This document shows, piece by piece, positions 35,998-44,827 of a stretch of DNA of 64,000 nt; the first letter of the stretch is position 1, and every line of letters starts with the position of its first letter. Both the position numbers and the translations under genes were made by a program. Source of the stretch: Actinomyces oris (GTDB lineage: Bacteria; Actinomycetota; Actinomycetes; Actinomycetales; Actinomycetaceae); the NCBI RefSeq assembly GCF_006546825.1, contig NZ_VICC01000011.1:1-64000 (forward strand), written 5' to 3'. Below the pieces are notes generated by a model that searched no databases, was not told where the DNA came from, and worked only from the letters and a program-made list of their open reading frames with translations.

Positions 35998-36996
35998 CTA
36001 GGGAAGCCGGTAGGTGGCGCCGTCGTCGTCGGTGGCGATGAGCCCGTCGGCCAGGAGGGTGGACAGGGCGCGCACCGGCTGCTCGGGGTCGCGAGCACCA
36101 CCGGAGGCCCGCGTCCCGGCCCTGGCGGCGCAGGCCCTGAGCTCAGCGGCCTCGACGCACTGCCCGTCGGGGGCCGCGCGCAGGCGGGCCATGACCAGCC
36201 CCCGGGCCTGGCGGTCGGTGCCGTGCCAGGCCTGGGTGCGACGCCGGCCCGCGTGGACGTCCGCGGGGCGGCCGGCCGCCAGCCAGGCGCAGCCGGCCTG
36301 CCACGGGCAAGCCCCGCAGTCCGGCTCGCGGGCGGTGCACACCAGGGCACCGAGCTCCATGACGGCCACCGACCAGTGGGCGGCGGTGGCGTCGTCGTCG
36401 GGCAGCAGCCCCAGTGCCCGCTCGCGCTCGGCCCGGTTGAGGCTGGGGGCGGGAAGGGCCTGACCGCCGACGGCGCGGGCCAGGACCCGTCTGACATTCG
36501 TGTCCAGCACGAGGGCGCGCCGACCGTGGGCGAAGGCCATGACCGCACCGGCCGTGTACTCCCCCACCCCGGGCAGGGCCAGGAGGGCGTCCAGGTCATC
36601 GGGCAGGACGCCGCCGTGCTGCTCGACGACGCTGCGGGCGCACTCGATGAGCCGCAGGGCCCTGCGTGGGTAGCCCAGGCGACCCCAGACCCGCAGCACC
36701 GCAGCGGTAGGGGCTTGGGCGAGCTCGGCGGGACCGGGCCAGCGCCGCATCCACTCCTGCCAGGCGGGGACGACGCGGGCCACTGGGGTCTGCTGACTCA
36801 TGACCTCCGAGACGAGAACCTCCCACGGGGTCGTACCGGGCCGGCGCCACGGCAGGTCGCGGGCGTGGGCGTCGTACCAGGTCATGACGTCCTGCGCCGA
36901 GGTCGCAGCAGTGATCGTGTCGTCAGGGGCGGGGCGGGCAGGCACGGGGGACACCGTAGCGGCAACGGCTTGGGCGAGGCCGGATGCCTTCGTCAC
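35998..36996 (-). CDS. mutY: A/G-specific adenine glycosylase
   Basis: MutY removes adenine mispaired with 8-oxoguanine. The 332-residue protein has EVLVSEVMSQQTPVARV (catalytic-Glu helix), the helix-hairpin-helix LPGVGEYTAGAVMAFAHG, the catalytic-Asp segment LDTNVRRVLARAVGG, and the iron-sulfur cluster ligands Cys220-x6-Cys227-x2-Cys230-x5-Cys236. The C-terminal NUDIX-like 8-oxoG recognition domain of E. coli MutY is missing. A short winged-helix-like tail (about 265-332, VRALSTLLADGLIATDDDGA) replaces it. Similar shortened MutY proteins occur in actinobacteria. Confidence 0.92.
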   Translation of the reverse strand: MTKASGLAQAVAATVSPVPARPAPDDTITAATSAQDVMTWYDAHARDLPWRRPGTTPWEVLVSEVMSQQTPVARVVPAWQEWMRRWPGPAELAQAPTAAVLRVWGRLGYPRRALRLIECARSVVEQHGGVLPDDLDALLALPGVGEYTAGAVMAFAHGRRALVLDTNVRRVLARAVGGQALPAPSLNRAERERALGLLPDDDATAAHWSVAVMELGALVCTAREPDCGACPWQAGCAWLAAGRPADVHAGRRRTQAWHGTDRQARGLVMARLRAAPDGQCVEAAELRACAARAGTRASGGARDPEQPVRALSTLLADGLIATDDDGATYRLP

Positions 36997-37020
36997 CAGC
37001 CGGCTGAGAAGCGGCTCACT

Positions 37021-37092
37021 CCTCGCGGTCGTAGGGTAGGCACCCGGTTCGTACCCTTACCCTACGAAGCCGAGGCTTAACCTACGATCGCG
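37021..37092. repeat. 72-bp CCTACGA element, copy 1
   Basis: It starts CCTCGCGGTCGTAGG and contains three CCTACGA-type boxes (GTCGTAGG, CCTACGAAG, CCTACGATC). It aligns without gaps to the reverse complement of 62735-62806 (about 75% identity by eye). It overlaps the stop codon of the gene at 37082, whose TAG is part of a box. Confidence 0.8.
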
Positions 37093-37948
37093 CGGGCGTA
37101 CCCGTCTCCTGGGTGTAACCGCGGGCCACTGCCCAGGTCCAGATGCGGTCCAGTTCGGCATCGCCCCGGCGCACCATCATGGACCTCGACAGACCGCGAC
37201 GAGTCAGCCCCGGCAACCAGACGGCTCGCCCTTGAGGGACCCTGACGTAGGCTCGGGCGCTCAGGCTCACGCCGGCAGCGTCCCCGGCGTCCCCGGCGAG
37301 GAGGGCCAGGACGATGAGGACGAGCCCCAGGAGAATCACCAGCAGCGGGGGCGCACTGGGGCGCTTGACGAATAGGTCGCTGCGGGACCGGGGCCAGGGG
37401 ATGTCGCGCCGGAAGCCGAGAACTCGCGTGTGGATGCCGCTGGAGTCGAATTCGGTCCGCATGGACATCATCATCGGAACCGGCACCAGGAGTATCAGCC
37501 CGGTGATGAGCATGGTGAGGCCGAACGTGGAATCGTCCCCGCCACCAACGATGGTCCCAAGCCCGAACGCCAGGAGCAGCAGCCCGACGGCGCCACACAG
37601 GACGAGCACGATCCAGCCGGACCCGGTTGCGGCGGTACGGCGGACCAACCTGTCGGTCACCGGCACAGCGGATGCTCGCTCGGGACGATGCACCGGCGGC
37701 GCGAACGTCCGGGCCGCGGGGACTCCCTGGAGCGCAGCGACGGGAACGGGGACCGGAGGGGCCGATGGCTGCTGGTAGTTCGGTCGGCCATCATTCGATC
37801 GACCGCCACCAACTCGGCCGTACCCGGCCGAGTCATACTGACCGGGTGCCCCCTGAGGAACGGCCCCACCGTAGGGGGCGGGGCGGCTCCCGGGCCGGCC
37901 GTAGGGAGCGGGCCAGCCGTCGGACGTGCCTGTCGGTGGTTGCGTCAT
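37082..37948 (-). CDS. PH-like membrane protein, paralogue 1 of 3
   Basis: The 288-residue protein has a Pro/Gly/Tyr-rich N-terminus of about 100 residues, then VTDRLVRRTAATGSGWIV, two membrane helices, a PH-like beta segment with the shared FDSSGIHTRVLGFRRDIPWP, another membrane helix pair and the ending LTRRGLSRSMMVRRGDAELD plus RIWTWAVARGYTQETG. Two homologues follow (38115, 39181) with the same PWPRSRSxLFV and ELDRIWxWAVARGYTxET signatures. The architecture resembles actinobacterial membrane proteins with bacterial PH domains. Function unknown. ATG at 37948 (MTQPPTGTSDGW). Confidence 0.7.
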   Translation of the reverse strand: MTQPPTGTSDGWPAPYGRPGSRPAPYGGAVPQGAPGQYDSAGYGRVGGGRSNDGRPNYQQPSAPPVPVPVAALQGVPAARTFAPPVHRPERASAVPVTDRLVRRTAATGSGWIVLVLCGAVGLLLLAFGLGTIVGGGDDSTFGLTMLITGLILLVPVPMMMSMRTEFDSSGIHTRVLGFRRDIPWPRSRSDLFVKRPSAPPLLVILLGLVLIVLALLAGDAGDAAGVSLSARAYVRVPQGRAVWLPGLTRRGLSRSMMVRRGDAELDRIWTWAVARGYTQETGTPARS

Positions 37949-38114
37949 GGGAACCTCTTCATCAAGGCGGTCAGCACCAGATCGTGGGCGGTGGGGTGCC
38001 ATGAGCGTATTCCACACCGACCACGACCTCACCGCCGCCAAGGGCCCAGCCCCCATCGACCGAGAATGCTGGAGGAGGCTGCACGTCCTCGACGTCCACC
38101 GTGTGCGCCCCGGG

Positions 38115-39023
38115 TCAGGGGCGGTTCAGGCCCTGACGGCGTTCCTGCCTCGCTCGCAGTCCCTGCTGGACACCGAGCACGCCGTTGAGCTCGACGTACT
38201 CGCCCGTCTCCTGGGTGTATCCGCGCGCGACCGCCCACTCCCAGATGCGGTCCAGCTCGGCGGTGCCCTTCGCCTCCAGCGCCTGGGCACTGACTCCGGA
38301 CCAGGTCAGACCGGCCAGCACGAATGCCTTGCCGGCGGGGTCGATGACGTGCGCCTCGGCGTGACGGATCTGGACCTTGCCGGCGGCGACGCCCAGGGCC
38401 GCCGGCGCACCGGGGACCTTGACGAACAGCCCCGTGCGCGACCGCGGCCAGGGAATATCGCGGCCCCTTCCGCCGGCCCCGATGTGGATGCCCGTGGCGT
38501 CGAACACCGTGCGCACCGACATGAGGAGCAGGATACCGAGCAGCAGGAACAACCCGAGGAGCAGCAGGATGACGAAGGCACTGATCGTGCCCTTGTCCCC
38601 GAGATGAATGAGGTTCCAGACTGCGCCGGCCAGGCACACCAGCCCAAAGCCGCCGCCCACGAGAAACTGAATGCGGCTGGAGGTCGTCGCCGTGGGCTTG
38701 AGGACCAGCCTGTCCTGTTCCACGGGGATGGGGCCGAGCCAAGAGGGCTGGTACTCGTGCTGCGGGGCCGAGGAGGACTGCTGCGCGCCCGCGACGCCGT
38801 AGGAAGCCGCCTGAGTCCCTGCGGGCTGTCCGGCCTGCTGACCGTACTGGGTTTGAGGTCCGGGGTGACCGTACTGCACAGCTCCGACCTGACTCGTCTG
38901 GCCGTACTGGGCTTGAGGTCCGGAGACGCCGGCTTGACCGTAGGGGTTCTGCTGGGCGGGAGCACCGTACTGGCCGGGCTGTCCGGGCTGACTGTAGGGG
39001 CCGTTGGCCGGTGGCTGGCTCAT
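38115..39023 (-). CDS. PH-like membrane protein, paralogue 2 of 3
   Basis: The 302-residue protein has an N-terminus of about 120 residues dominated by QYGQ/QPGQ-type repeats, the shared core (two helices, FDATGIHIGAGGRGRDIPWP, RSRTGLFVKVPG), and the ending AELDRIWEWAVARGYTQETG followed by a 25-residue tail. The variable N-terminus and conserved C-terminal core suggest the tail faces partners while the core sits in the membrane. ATG at 39023 (MSQPPANGPYSQPG) is chosen as in the third paralogue, which starts MSQPPISP. Function unknown. Confidence 0.7.
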   Translation of the reverse strand: MSQPPANGPYSQPGQPGQYGAPAQQNPYGQAGVSGPQAQYGQTSQVGAVQYGHPGPQTQYGQQAGQPAGTQAASYGVAGAQQSSSAPQHEYQPSWLGPIPVEQDRLVLKPTATTSSRIQFLVGGGFGLVCLAGAVWNLIHLGDKGTISAFVILLLLGLFLLLGILLLMSVRTVFDATGIHIGAGGRGRDIPWPRSRTGLFVKVPGAPAALGVAAGKVQIRHAEAHVIDPAGKAFVLAGLTWSGVSAQALEAKGTAELDRIWEWAVARGYTQETGEYVELNGVLGVQQGLRARQERRQGLNRP

Positions 39024-39180
39024 GAGCACTTTCCTCGATGGTTCTTCACATGCGCGGAGTCCTGATCGGACCCGGACAGGATACCGAGACAGTCACACGG
39101 CAGCCTCAGGCAGGACTCCCCATCCCGCCCTCGGAGACAAGGTAGACCGCAGCAATCCTCATCGTCCCCGTGCTCCTTTC

Positions 39181-39813
39181 TCATTCAGCGCGGAGGCACT
39201 CAGGATTCACGTACGTATCGGTCTCCCACGTGTAGCCGCGCGCGACGGCCCAGCTCCAGATCCGATCCAACTCCGCCGCGCTTCTGCGCTCCATACCGGA
39301 CCTGGATAATCCCCTGCGCGACATTCCTGCAAGCCAGACAACCTGCCCCTCGGAGTCAAGGACGTGGGTCCGAGCGGCCAGACTCATGCCGGGGAACTCA
39401 TCCGGGCTCAGGTTCCCATCGCTCAGGAATACCAGAATCACGATGAAGAGTCCGGCGAAGGCCATGATGAGGAGTCCCAGGACCGGGTTCTTAGCCGGCC
39501 GCTGGACGACCAGGCCGCTGCGGGAGCGGGGCCACGGGGCGTCGTGCGCGCTCCACAGCCCCCGCACATGGATCCCATCCGCATCGAACTGCGTCCTCCT
39601 TGAGACCGCCACCGCGACAGGGAGGAGGAGCAACAGCCCGAGTATCAGAGCCGTGAAAAAGGCACCGCCCCATTCCCCCACGAAGAGTCGCGCGATGTTC
39701 AGCAGATATAGCCCTGGGATACCGCAGAAAATGAACACGATCCAGCCGGAGCCGGTGAACGCGGTTCGGCGCACCAGCTTCTCCGTGACCGGCGAGATCG
39801 GCGGCTGACTCAT
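39181..39813 (-). CDS. PH-like membrane protein, paralogue 3 of 3
   Basis: The 210-residue protein is the shortest paralogue and lacks the low-complexity N-terminus: after MSQPPISP the core begins VTEKLVRRTAFTGSGWIVFI. Helices (FCGIPGLYLLNIARLFVG, ALILGLLLLLPVAVAV) precede FDADGIHVRGLWSAHDAPWP and RSRSGLVVQ, then another hydrophobic pair, MSLAARTHVLDSEGQVVWLA and ELDRIWSWAVARGYTWETD. It is the first gene of the three in transcription order. Function unknown. Confidence 0.7.
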   Translation of the reverse strand: MSQPPISPVTEKLVRRTAFTGSGWIVFIFCGIPGLYLLNIARLFVGEWGGAFFTALILGLLLLLPVAVAVSRRTQFDADGIHVRGLWSAHDAPWPRSRSGLVVQRPAKNPVLGLLIMAFAGLFIVILVFLSDGNLSPDEFPGMSLAARTHVLDSEGQVVWLAGMSRRGLSRSGMERRSAAELDRIWSWAVARGYTWETDTYVNPECLRAE

Positions 39814-39935
39814 GAATATTTTCCTCAAGGGGTTCTTCGGACTTATGGGGGCTGACGACGCTTTGTCAGCCTATCGCCCTGGCTCTGTGCCGGCTTTTGG
39901 TAGAACTCCCCATCGGCCCAGCCTGCGCTTAACGG

Positions 39936-40421
39936 TTATCTGTCGCCGGTGAGGCGGCGCAGCACGCGTACCCGCGGACTCCAGGACGCGGGCCGGGCCA
40001 CCGAACCGGTCGCCTCCCGCTCGGCGTTGTCGAGGAGGTCCTCGACGACAGCGTCGTGCAGGGGCTCGACCACGGCCGAGAACATGAGCCGCATGGCGCC
40101 GCGGGCACGGCCGATGAGGACGTGGCGGATGCGGGTGCGCTCATCGTCCAGGGTGTCAAGGCTCAGTTCATGGGCGCCGATGATCCCTGTTCGCGGACGG
40201 AAGGTGAACCGCACTCGCCGGCCGGGCACGTACTCGCTGACGTAGTAGCGGATGACGCCATGGCCGCCGTCGGCTCCCACCGCCAGGGGTCGGTCCAGGA
40301 CCATCGGCGTCCAGGACTGCGAGGGCCAGAGCCGGTCGTCCTTCTGTCCCAGCCCGTCAAGCAGGGCCCCAAGGGACTCGATAGGGGCGTTGATGACGCG
40401 TTCGTGAACGTTGCGGATCAT
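39936..40421 (-). CDS. SRPBCC-family protein
   Basis: The 161-residue protein begins MIRNVHERVINAPIESLGAL, the usual first strand of the START/SRPBCC hydrophobic-ligand fold, followed by SQSWTPMVLDRPL, YYVSEYVPGRRVRFTFRP, GAHELSLDTLDDERTRIRHV and a C-terminal helix (MRLMFSAVVEPLHDAVVEDL). These proteins often bind hydrophobic molecules or act in polyketide-type chemistry, but no specific role can be read. ATG at 40421 is chosen because the fold starts there. Confidence 0.75.
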   Translation of the reverse strand: MIRNVHERVINAPIESLGALLDGLGQKDDRLWPSQSWTPMVLDRPLAVGADGGHGVIRYYVSEYVPGRRVRFTFRPRTGIIGAHELSLDTLDDERTRIRHVLIGRARGAMRLMFSAVVEPLHDAVVEDLLDNAEREATGSVARPASWSPRVRVLRRLTGDR

Positions 40422-40560
40422 GAGTGCTCCTCCACGGTTGTCGCCTGGCTGTCGCACAGCCGCCGGTCGTTTGTCCGACAGGATCGCACCCGACCATGAG
40501 GTCGCACAGGACTGCGGCGCGCCGCAGCGAACCACACCCGGCCCATCCAGGGCGGTCAGC

Positions 40561-41205
40561 TCACAGGTGCAGGAGCATGCGGGCGTTGCCCAGGGTGTTG
40601 GGCTTGACGCGGGCCAGGTCGAGGAACTCAGCCAGACCGTCGTCGTGGGAGCGCAGCATCTCGGAGAAGACGTCCGCACCCACTGGGGTACCCTCGATCG
40701 GCTCGAAACCGTGGGCACCGAAGAAGGGCTCCTCGAAGGTCATGCAGAACACCCGCTTGAGCCCCATCTCCCGGGCCTGCGCGATGAGCTCGCGCAGGAT
40801 GGCTGAACCGAGCCCGGTCCCCACGGCGTCGGGATGAACGGCCAGGGTACGCACCTCGGCGATGTCGTCCCACATGACGTGCAGAGCCCCGCAGCCCACG
40901 ATCCTGGGCGCGGCCGACGCCTCGCAGCCGCCTGCTCCACCGGGCCCGGCGACGCCGGGGCTCTCCTCGGCGACGATGAACTCCTGAATGTCCTCGAAGT
41001 AGGAGATGAGGTCCTTGGCGATGAGGACGCGGCGCTCGGCATAGGGTCGCACCAGCTCGGCGATGGCGCGTACGTCCGCCGGGCGAGCCGGCCGCAGGAC
41101 GCGTCGGGAGCCGTCGACCCCGTAGACCTCAGCCCGGCGAGCTGCCCGGCCGGTGGGCTGGTGTTCATCTGTCCTGACAGCAGTGCTGTTCATCGTCATC
41201 CGCAT
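40561..41205 (-). CDS. GNAT acetyltransferase, amino-acid N-acetyltransferase type
   Basis: The 214-residue protein has the GNAT fold: VLRPARPADVRAIAELVRPY, a core strand VGCGALHVMWDDIAEVRTLA, the acetyl-CoA loop HPDAVGTGLGSAILRELI (consensus Q/RxxGxG/A replaced by VGTGLG), and GFEPIEG. It resembles short stand-alone ArgA-like N-acetylglutamate synthases of actinobacteria (Rv2747 type) that start arginine synthesis. That substrate is inferred from overall pattern, so a broader GNAT function remains possible. A Gly/Ala insert of about 15 residues interrupts the middle. Three in-frame ATG codons lie within the first five codons. Confidence 0.75.
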   Translation of the reverse strand: MRMTMNSTAVRTDEHQPTGRAARRAEVYGVDGSRRVLRPARPADVRAIAELVRPYAERRVLIAKDLISYFEDIQEFIVAEESPGVAGPGGAGGCEASAAPRIVGCGALHVMWDDIAEVRTLAVHPDAVGTGLGSAILRELIAQAREMGLKRVFCMTFEEPFFGAHGFEPIEGTPVGADVFSEMLRSHDDGLAEFLDLARVKPNTLGNARMLLHL

Positions 41206-41319
41206 TCAGTAAGACTCAGTTCTGGTCGTGGGCCCCGCGAGCCGGCGCACCACCGGCGACATCGGAGCCGTGAGCAGACCGCAGCGCGATCCGGGCCCAC
41301 ATCCTGCCACGTTCGCGAC

Positions 41320-42474
41320 TCATCGAGAACCGCCTCCCTTCTGGCCGCGGGCCTCGGCGAGATCCAGGACGGCACGGGCGGTGGCGTCGTCGACAACGAG
41401 ATCGGTGGCGGTCCGGGCGCGCAGCGCGGCCAGCAGGGCGCGGGCCTTGCCGGTTCCCGCGGCCACGCACAGGCGGCGCGGAATCCGGGCGAGCTGGGCG
41501 GGAGTCGGACCGGTGGCCCGGGCGTTGAGGGCGACGTCGCGCCAGGAGCCGTCGGCGCGCAGCAGGACGGTGCACACGTCCCCCACCACGTTCTGGCGGC
41601 GCAGCACGGTCTGGTCCCGGGCCGTGAGGTGGCCGCCCTCGTAGACCTGAGAGGGCAGGGCCCCGTTGAGGGCATCGAGGGCGCCGACGCCGAAGACGGC
41701 CAGGCTCGCGCGCCGCACCACCGACAGGACTCGCTTGACCGAGCGCTCCGACCACATGGCCTCGCGCGTGGCCACATGGTCGAAGAAGGCAGGCACCGGG
41801 AAGGAGATCGTGCGCGCCCCCAGCGACAAGCGCATCCGGGAGAGCACCTCGCCAGCACTGGGCCCCTCACGCACAGGATCCGAGGCACCGTTGAGCTGGA
41901 CGACGGTCAGTCCCGGAACGGACCTCGAGGGCAGGGCGGCGCTGACCTCCGACATGGTGGTGCCCCAGGCGACGCCGACGACGACGCCTCCTGCGTCAGC
42001 GTCCCGACCCGCCCCGGCGGGCTCACCGGCCGCGGCGGGCTTGTCACCCTCGGGACCACCGGACTCACACGCACCGACACCTCGGCCCCGGCCCGACTCG
42101 GACAGGGCCTCGATGAGATCAACCATGTGCGCGGCAGCGACGGAGGCGACCTGCTGGAGGCGGTGGATCTCCGTGGTGCCCTCGCGCACCGGGACGATAT
42201 GCGTGCGGACCCCGAAGACCTGAGCCATCCGTCCCTCCAGGGAGCCGGCACCCCCGGGCTGGACGAGGCTGACCCGCACAACACCCTCCTGCCGGGCACG
42301 CGCCAGGAGCCGGGAGACGGTCGAGCGCGACACTCCCAGGTGGTGGGCGATCACCTCCATCGTCTCGCCTTGGACGTAGTACATGGAGGCCGCCTCATAG
42401 GCGCGCAGGAGGCCGCCGGGGTCGGCAGCACTCACCGCGCTCCCGGCTGCGTCAGCCACGGTTCTGCCAGTCAC
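41320..42474 (-). CDS. SorC-family sugar-binding transcriptional regulator
   Basis: The 384-residue protein has an N-terminal HTH (YYVQGETMEVIAHHLGVSRS then TVSRLLARARQEGVVRVSL) and a C-terminal sugar-phosphate-binding domain (VVGVAWGTTMSEV, GGHLTARDQTVLRRQNVVGD, CVAAGTGKARALLAALRA) of the SorC/DeoR type. A Gly/Ala/Glu-rich insert lies between. GTG at 42474 follows AAGGAGGAAGAC. It is divergent from glpD-glpF-glpK, so it probably controls glycerol use in response to a phosphorylated intermediate. Family knowledge fits glycerol 3-phosphate or dihydroxyacetone phosphate, but the ligand is inferred. Confidence 0.85.
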   Translation of the reverse strand: MTGRTVADAAGSAVSAADPGGLLRAYEAASMYYVQGETMEVIAHHLGVSRSTVSRLLARARQEGVVRVSLVQPGGAGSLEGRMAQVFGVRTHIVPVREGTTEIHRLQQVASVAAAHMVDLIEALSESGRGRGVGACESGGPEGDKPAAAGEPAGAGRDADAGGVVVGVAWGTTMSEVSAALPSRSVPGLTVVQLNGASDPVREGPSAGEVLSRMRLSLGARTISFPVPAFFDHVATREAMWSERSVKRVLSVVRRASLAVFGVGALDALNGALPSQVYEGGHLTARDQTVLRRQNVVGDVCTVLLRADGSWRDVALNARATGPTPAQLARIPRRLCVAAGTGKARALLAALRARTATDLVVDDATARAVLDLAEARGQKGGGSR

Positions 42475-42616
42475 GTCTTCCTCCTTACTCCACCCGGCTC
42501 CGCCCACCGATGACGGGCCGTTCCACACGGCCGGTGTCCGCCGCGGGAGGGAACGATCCTCCCGCCTGCGGCATCGGATGTCGCGGCGAGAAGAGGCGTC
42601 CGCACAGGTGCGCGGA

Positions 42617-42674
42617 CATTCTTGTGGATACCTCGAAAGCCGCCTGCACATTCGTGCACACCCCTTGCGCATTC
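42617..42674. promoter_or_regulatory. Three phased CATTC repeats in the regulator-glpD spacer
   Basis: GGACATTCTTGTGG, GCACATTCGTGCAC and GCGCATTCTTCCAC share CATTC at 42617, 42649 and 42670, spaced 32 and 21 nt (about three and two helical turns). The middle one is itself palindromic. They lie in the 387-nt spacer between the SorC-type regulator and glpD, and are candidate operators. No other gene is seen in the spacer. Confidence 0.45.
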
Positions 42675-42861
42675 TTCCACAGGCGGCGGACAGTGGTGTC
42701 CGCCACCACACAAGAGCCGTGCGAGCGCGACGGAACGCGGCGGGCCCCGGCGCCGGAAGCCGGGACTCGGCCTGACCCGGTCCGGCACCCCTGGTCAACG
42801 CCGACCGGCCCCGCACAGCCCCATCAGTTTCGATCTCACGACACGTAGGAGCCCAGGAGTC

Positions 42862-44661
42862 ATGACCTCCACCCGCAAGCCCTCGTCCAAGAAGACCTCC
42901 CGCAACTCCGGCCCGGCTGGCCCCTTCTACCCCGCCCCCATCCAGGACACCGCGCTCAACGCCGCCCAGCGCGAGCGCGCTCTGAAGGAGATGACCTCGG
43001 CCGAGGGCCTGGACGTCCTCGTCGTCGGTGGAGGCGTCACCGGCGCCGGCATCGCCCTGGACGCCGCGGCCCGCGGCCTGCGCACCGGCATCGTGGAGAT
43101 GGGCGACTGGGCCTCGGGCACCTCCTCGTGGTCCTCCAAGCTCGTCCACGGTGGCCTGCGCTACCTCTACCAGCTCAACTTCGCCCTCGTGCACGAGGCC
43201 CTCACCGAGCGCGGCCGCCTGCTGAGCACCACCGCGCCGCACCTGGTCAAGGCCCAGCCCTTCCTGTGGCCGCTCAAGCACCACTACGAGCGCTCCTACT
43301 CCGCGGTCGGCGTGGGCATGTACGACGCCCTGGCCCTGGCCGGCTCCCGTGGCCGCAAGACCGTGCCGATCCAGCGCCACCTGGGCCGCAAGGGCACCTC
43401 CGCCCTGGCCCCCTCCCTGGACACCAGCGGCCTGGCCGGTGCCATCCGCTTCTTCGACGCCCGCGTCGACGACGCCCGTCTGGTCATCGACCTGGTGCGC
43501 ACCGCCGTCGGCCTGGGAGCGCTGGCCGCCAACCGCACGAAGGTCACCGGCTTCCTCACCGACGAGCGCGGCCACGTCCACGGCGCCCGCGTCACCGACC
43601 TGTCCACCGGCACCGACCACGAGATCCGGGCCAAGCGCACCATCAACGCCGCCGGCGTGTGGACCGAGGACGTCCAGGACCTGGCCACCGACGTGGGCGG
43701 CCTGAAGGTCCTGGCCTCCAAGGGCATCCACATCGTGGTCCCCAAGGAGGCCATCGACGCCGAGACCGGGGTCTTCCTGCGCACCGAGAAGTCCGTCCTG
43801 TTCATCATCCCCTGGCCCGAGTACTGGGTCATCGGCACCACCGACACCCCCTGGGAACTGGACGTCTCCAAGCCCGTGGCCACCGCCGCCGACGTCGACT
43901 ACATCCTCGAGCACGCCAACTCCGTGCTATCGCGGCCCATCACCCGCGAGGACATCATCGGCGTCTACGCGGGCCTGCGCCCCCTGCTCCAGCCCAAGCT
44001 CAAGCCGGGCGCGGAGGCCGCCTCCACGAAGGTCTCCCGCGAGCACACGGTCACCCGGATCGCCCCGGGGCTGACCGCCATCGCCGGCGGCAAACTGACC
44101 ACCTACCGGGTCATGGCCTCCGACGCCGTCGACCACGCCCTGGGCGAGGCCCTGTCTCACGCCCACCCCTGCGCCACGCAGGAGCTGCCCCTGGTGGGCG
44201 CGGCCGGCTACCACGCCCTGGCCAAGCGGGCCGGGCAGATCGCCGGTGAGCGCGGCTGGACCCTGGAGCGGGTCACCCACCTGCTGGACCGCTACGGCGA
44301 TGAGACCCCGGCCCTGCTGGAGGCCATCGACGCCGCCGGCCCCGAGGAGCGCCTGGGCGAGCCGCTGGCCGAGGCCCCCACCTACCTGCGCGCCGAGGTC
44401 GCCTGGGCCGTCACCCATGAGGGCGCCGAGTGCCTCGACGACGTCCTCCTGCGCCGGGTACGCCTGGACATGTCGCGCCGCGACCGGGGCCTGGCCGCCG
44501 CCGACGAGATCCTGGCGATCATGGCGCCGCTGCTGAACTGGTCCGAGAAGGACGTCGCCGCCCAGAAGGAGGCCTACGCCCAGCGCGTGGCCCAGATCGC
44601 CGCGGCCGAGGCCGAACTGACCGACGCCGCCGCGGTGGCGCACATCACCGAGCCGATCTAG
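42862..44661 (+). CDS. glpD: Glycerol-3-phosphate dehydrogenase
   Basis: This membrane-associated FAD enzyme oxidises glycerol 3-phosphate to dihydroxyacetone phosphate and passes electrons to quinone. The 599-residue protein has the FAD-binding Rossmann motif VLVVGGGVTGAGIALDAAAR (about 53-72), the family signature SSKLVHGGLRYLYQL, GLRPLLQP and IAGGKLTTYR, plus a C-terminal helical domain. ATG at 42862 lies close to AGGAGTC. It leads glpD-glpF-glpK and is divergent from the SorC-type regulator. Confidence 0.95.
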   Translation: MTSTRKPSSKKTSRNSGPAGPFYPAPIQDTALNAAQRERALKEMTSAEGLDVLVVGGGVTGAGIALDAAARGLRTGIVEMGDWASGTSSWSSKLVHGGLRYLYQLNFALVHEALTERGRLLSTTAPHLVKAQPFLWPLKHHYERSYSAVGVGMYDALALAGSRGRKTVPIQRHLGRKGTSALAPSLDTSGLAGAIRFFDARVDDARLVIDLVRTAVGLGALAANRTKVTGFLTDERGHVHGARVTDLSTGTDHEIRAKRTINAAGVWTEDVQDLATDVGGLKVLASKGIHIVVPKEAIDAETGVFLRTEKSVLFIIPWPEYWVIGTTDTPWELDVSKPVATAADVDYILEHANSVLSRPITREDIIGVYAGLRPLLQPKLKPGAEAASTKVSREHTVTRIAPGLTAIAGGKLTTYRVMASDAVDHALGEALSHAHPCATQELPLVGAAGYHALAKRAGQIAGERGWTLERVTHLLDRYGDETPALLEAIDAAGPEERLGEPLAEAPTYLRAEVAWAVTHEGAECLDDVLLRRVRLDMSRRDRGLAAADEILAIMAPLLNWSEKDVAAQKEAYAQRVAQIAAAEAELTDAAAVAHITEPI

Positions 44662-44827
44662 TCTCCTGCGGGTCAAGCGGACCACCCCCGGTTCCGCTCG
44701 GCCCGCAGGCTCCCGTGGCGCCCGCCGGTTCCGGCGAAGGCGGGCACCACGACCAGCCACCACCCACACCCCGGACCTCGCAGTCACGAGTACACCCGCA
44801 CACCGTCGTGCAGAAAGAGAGCCGCAC

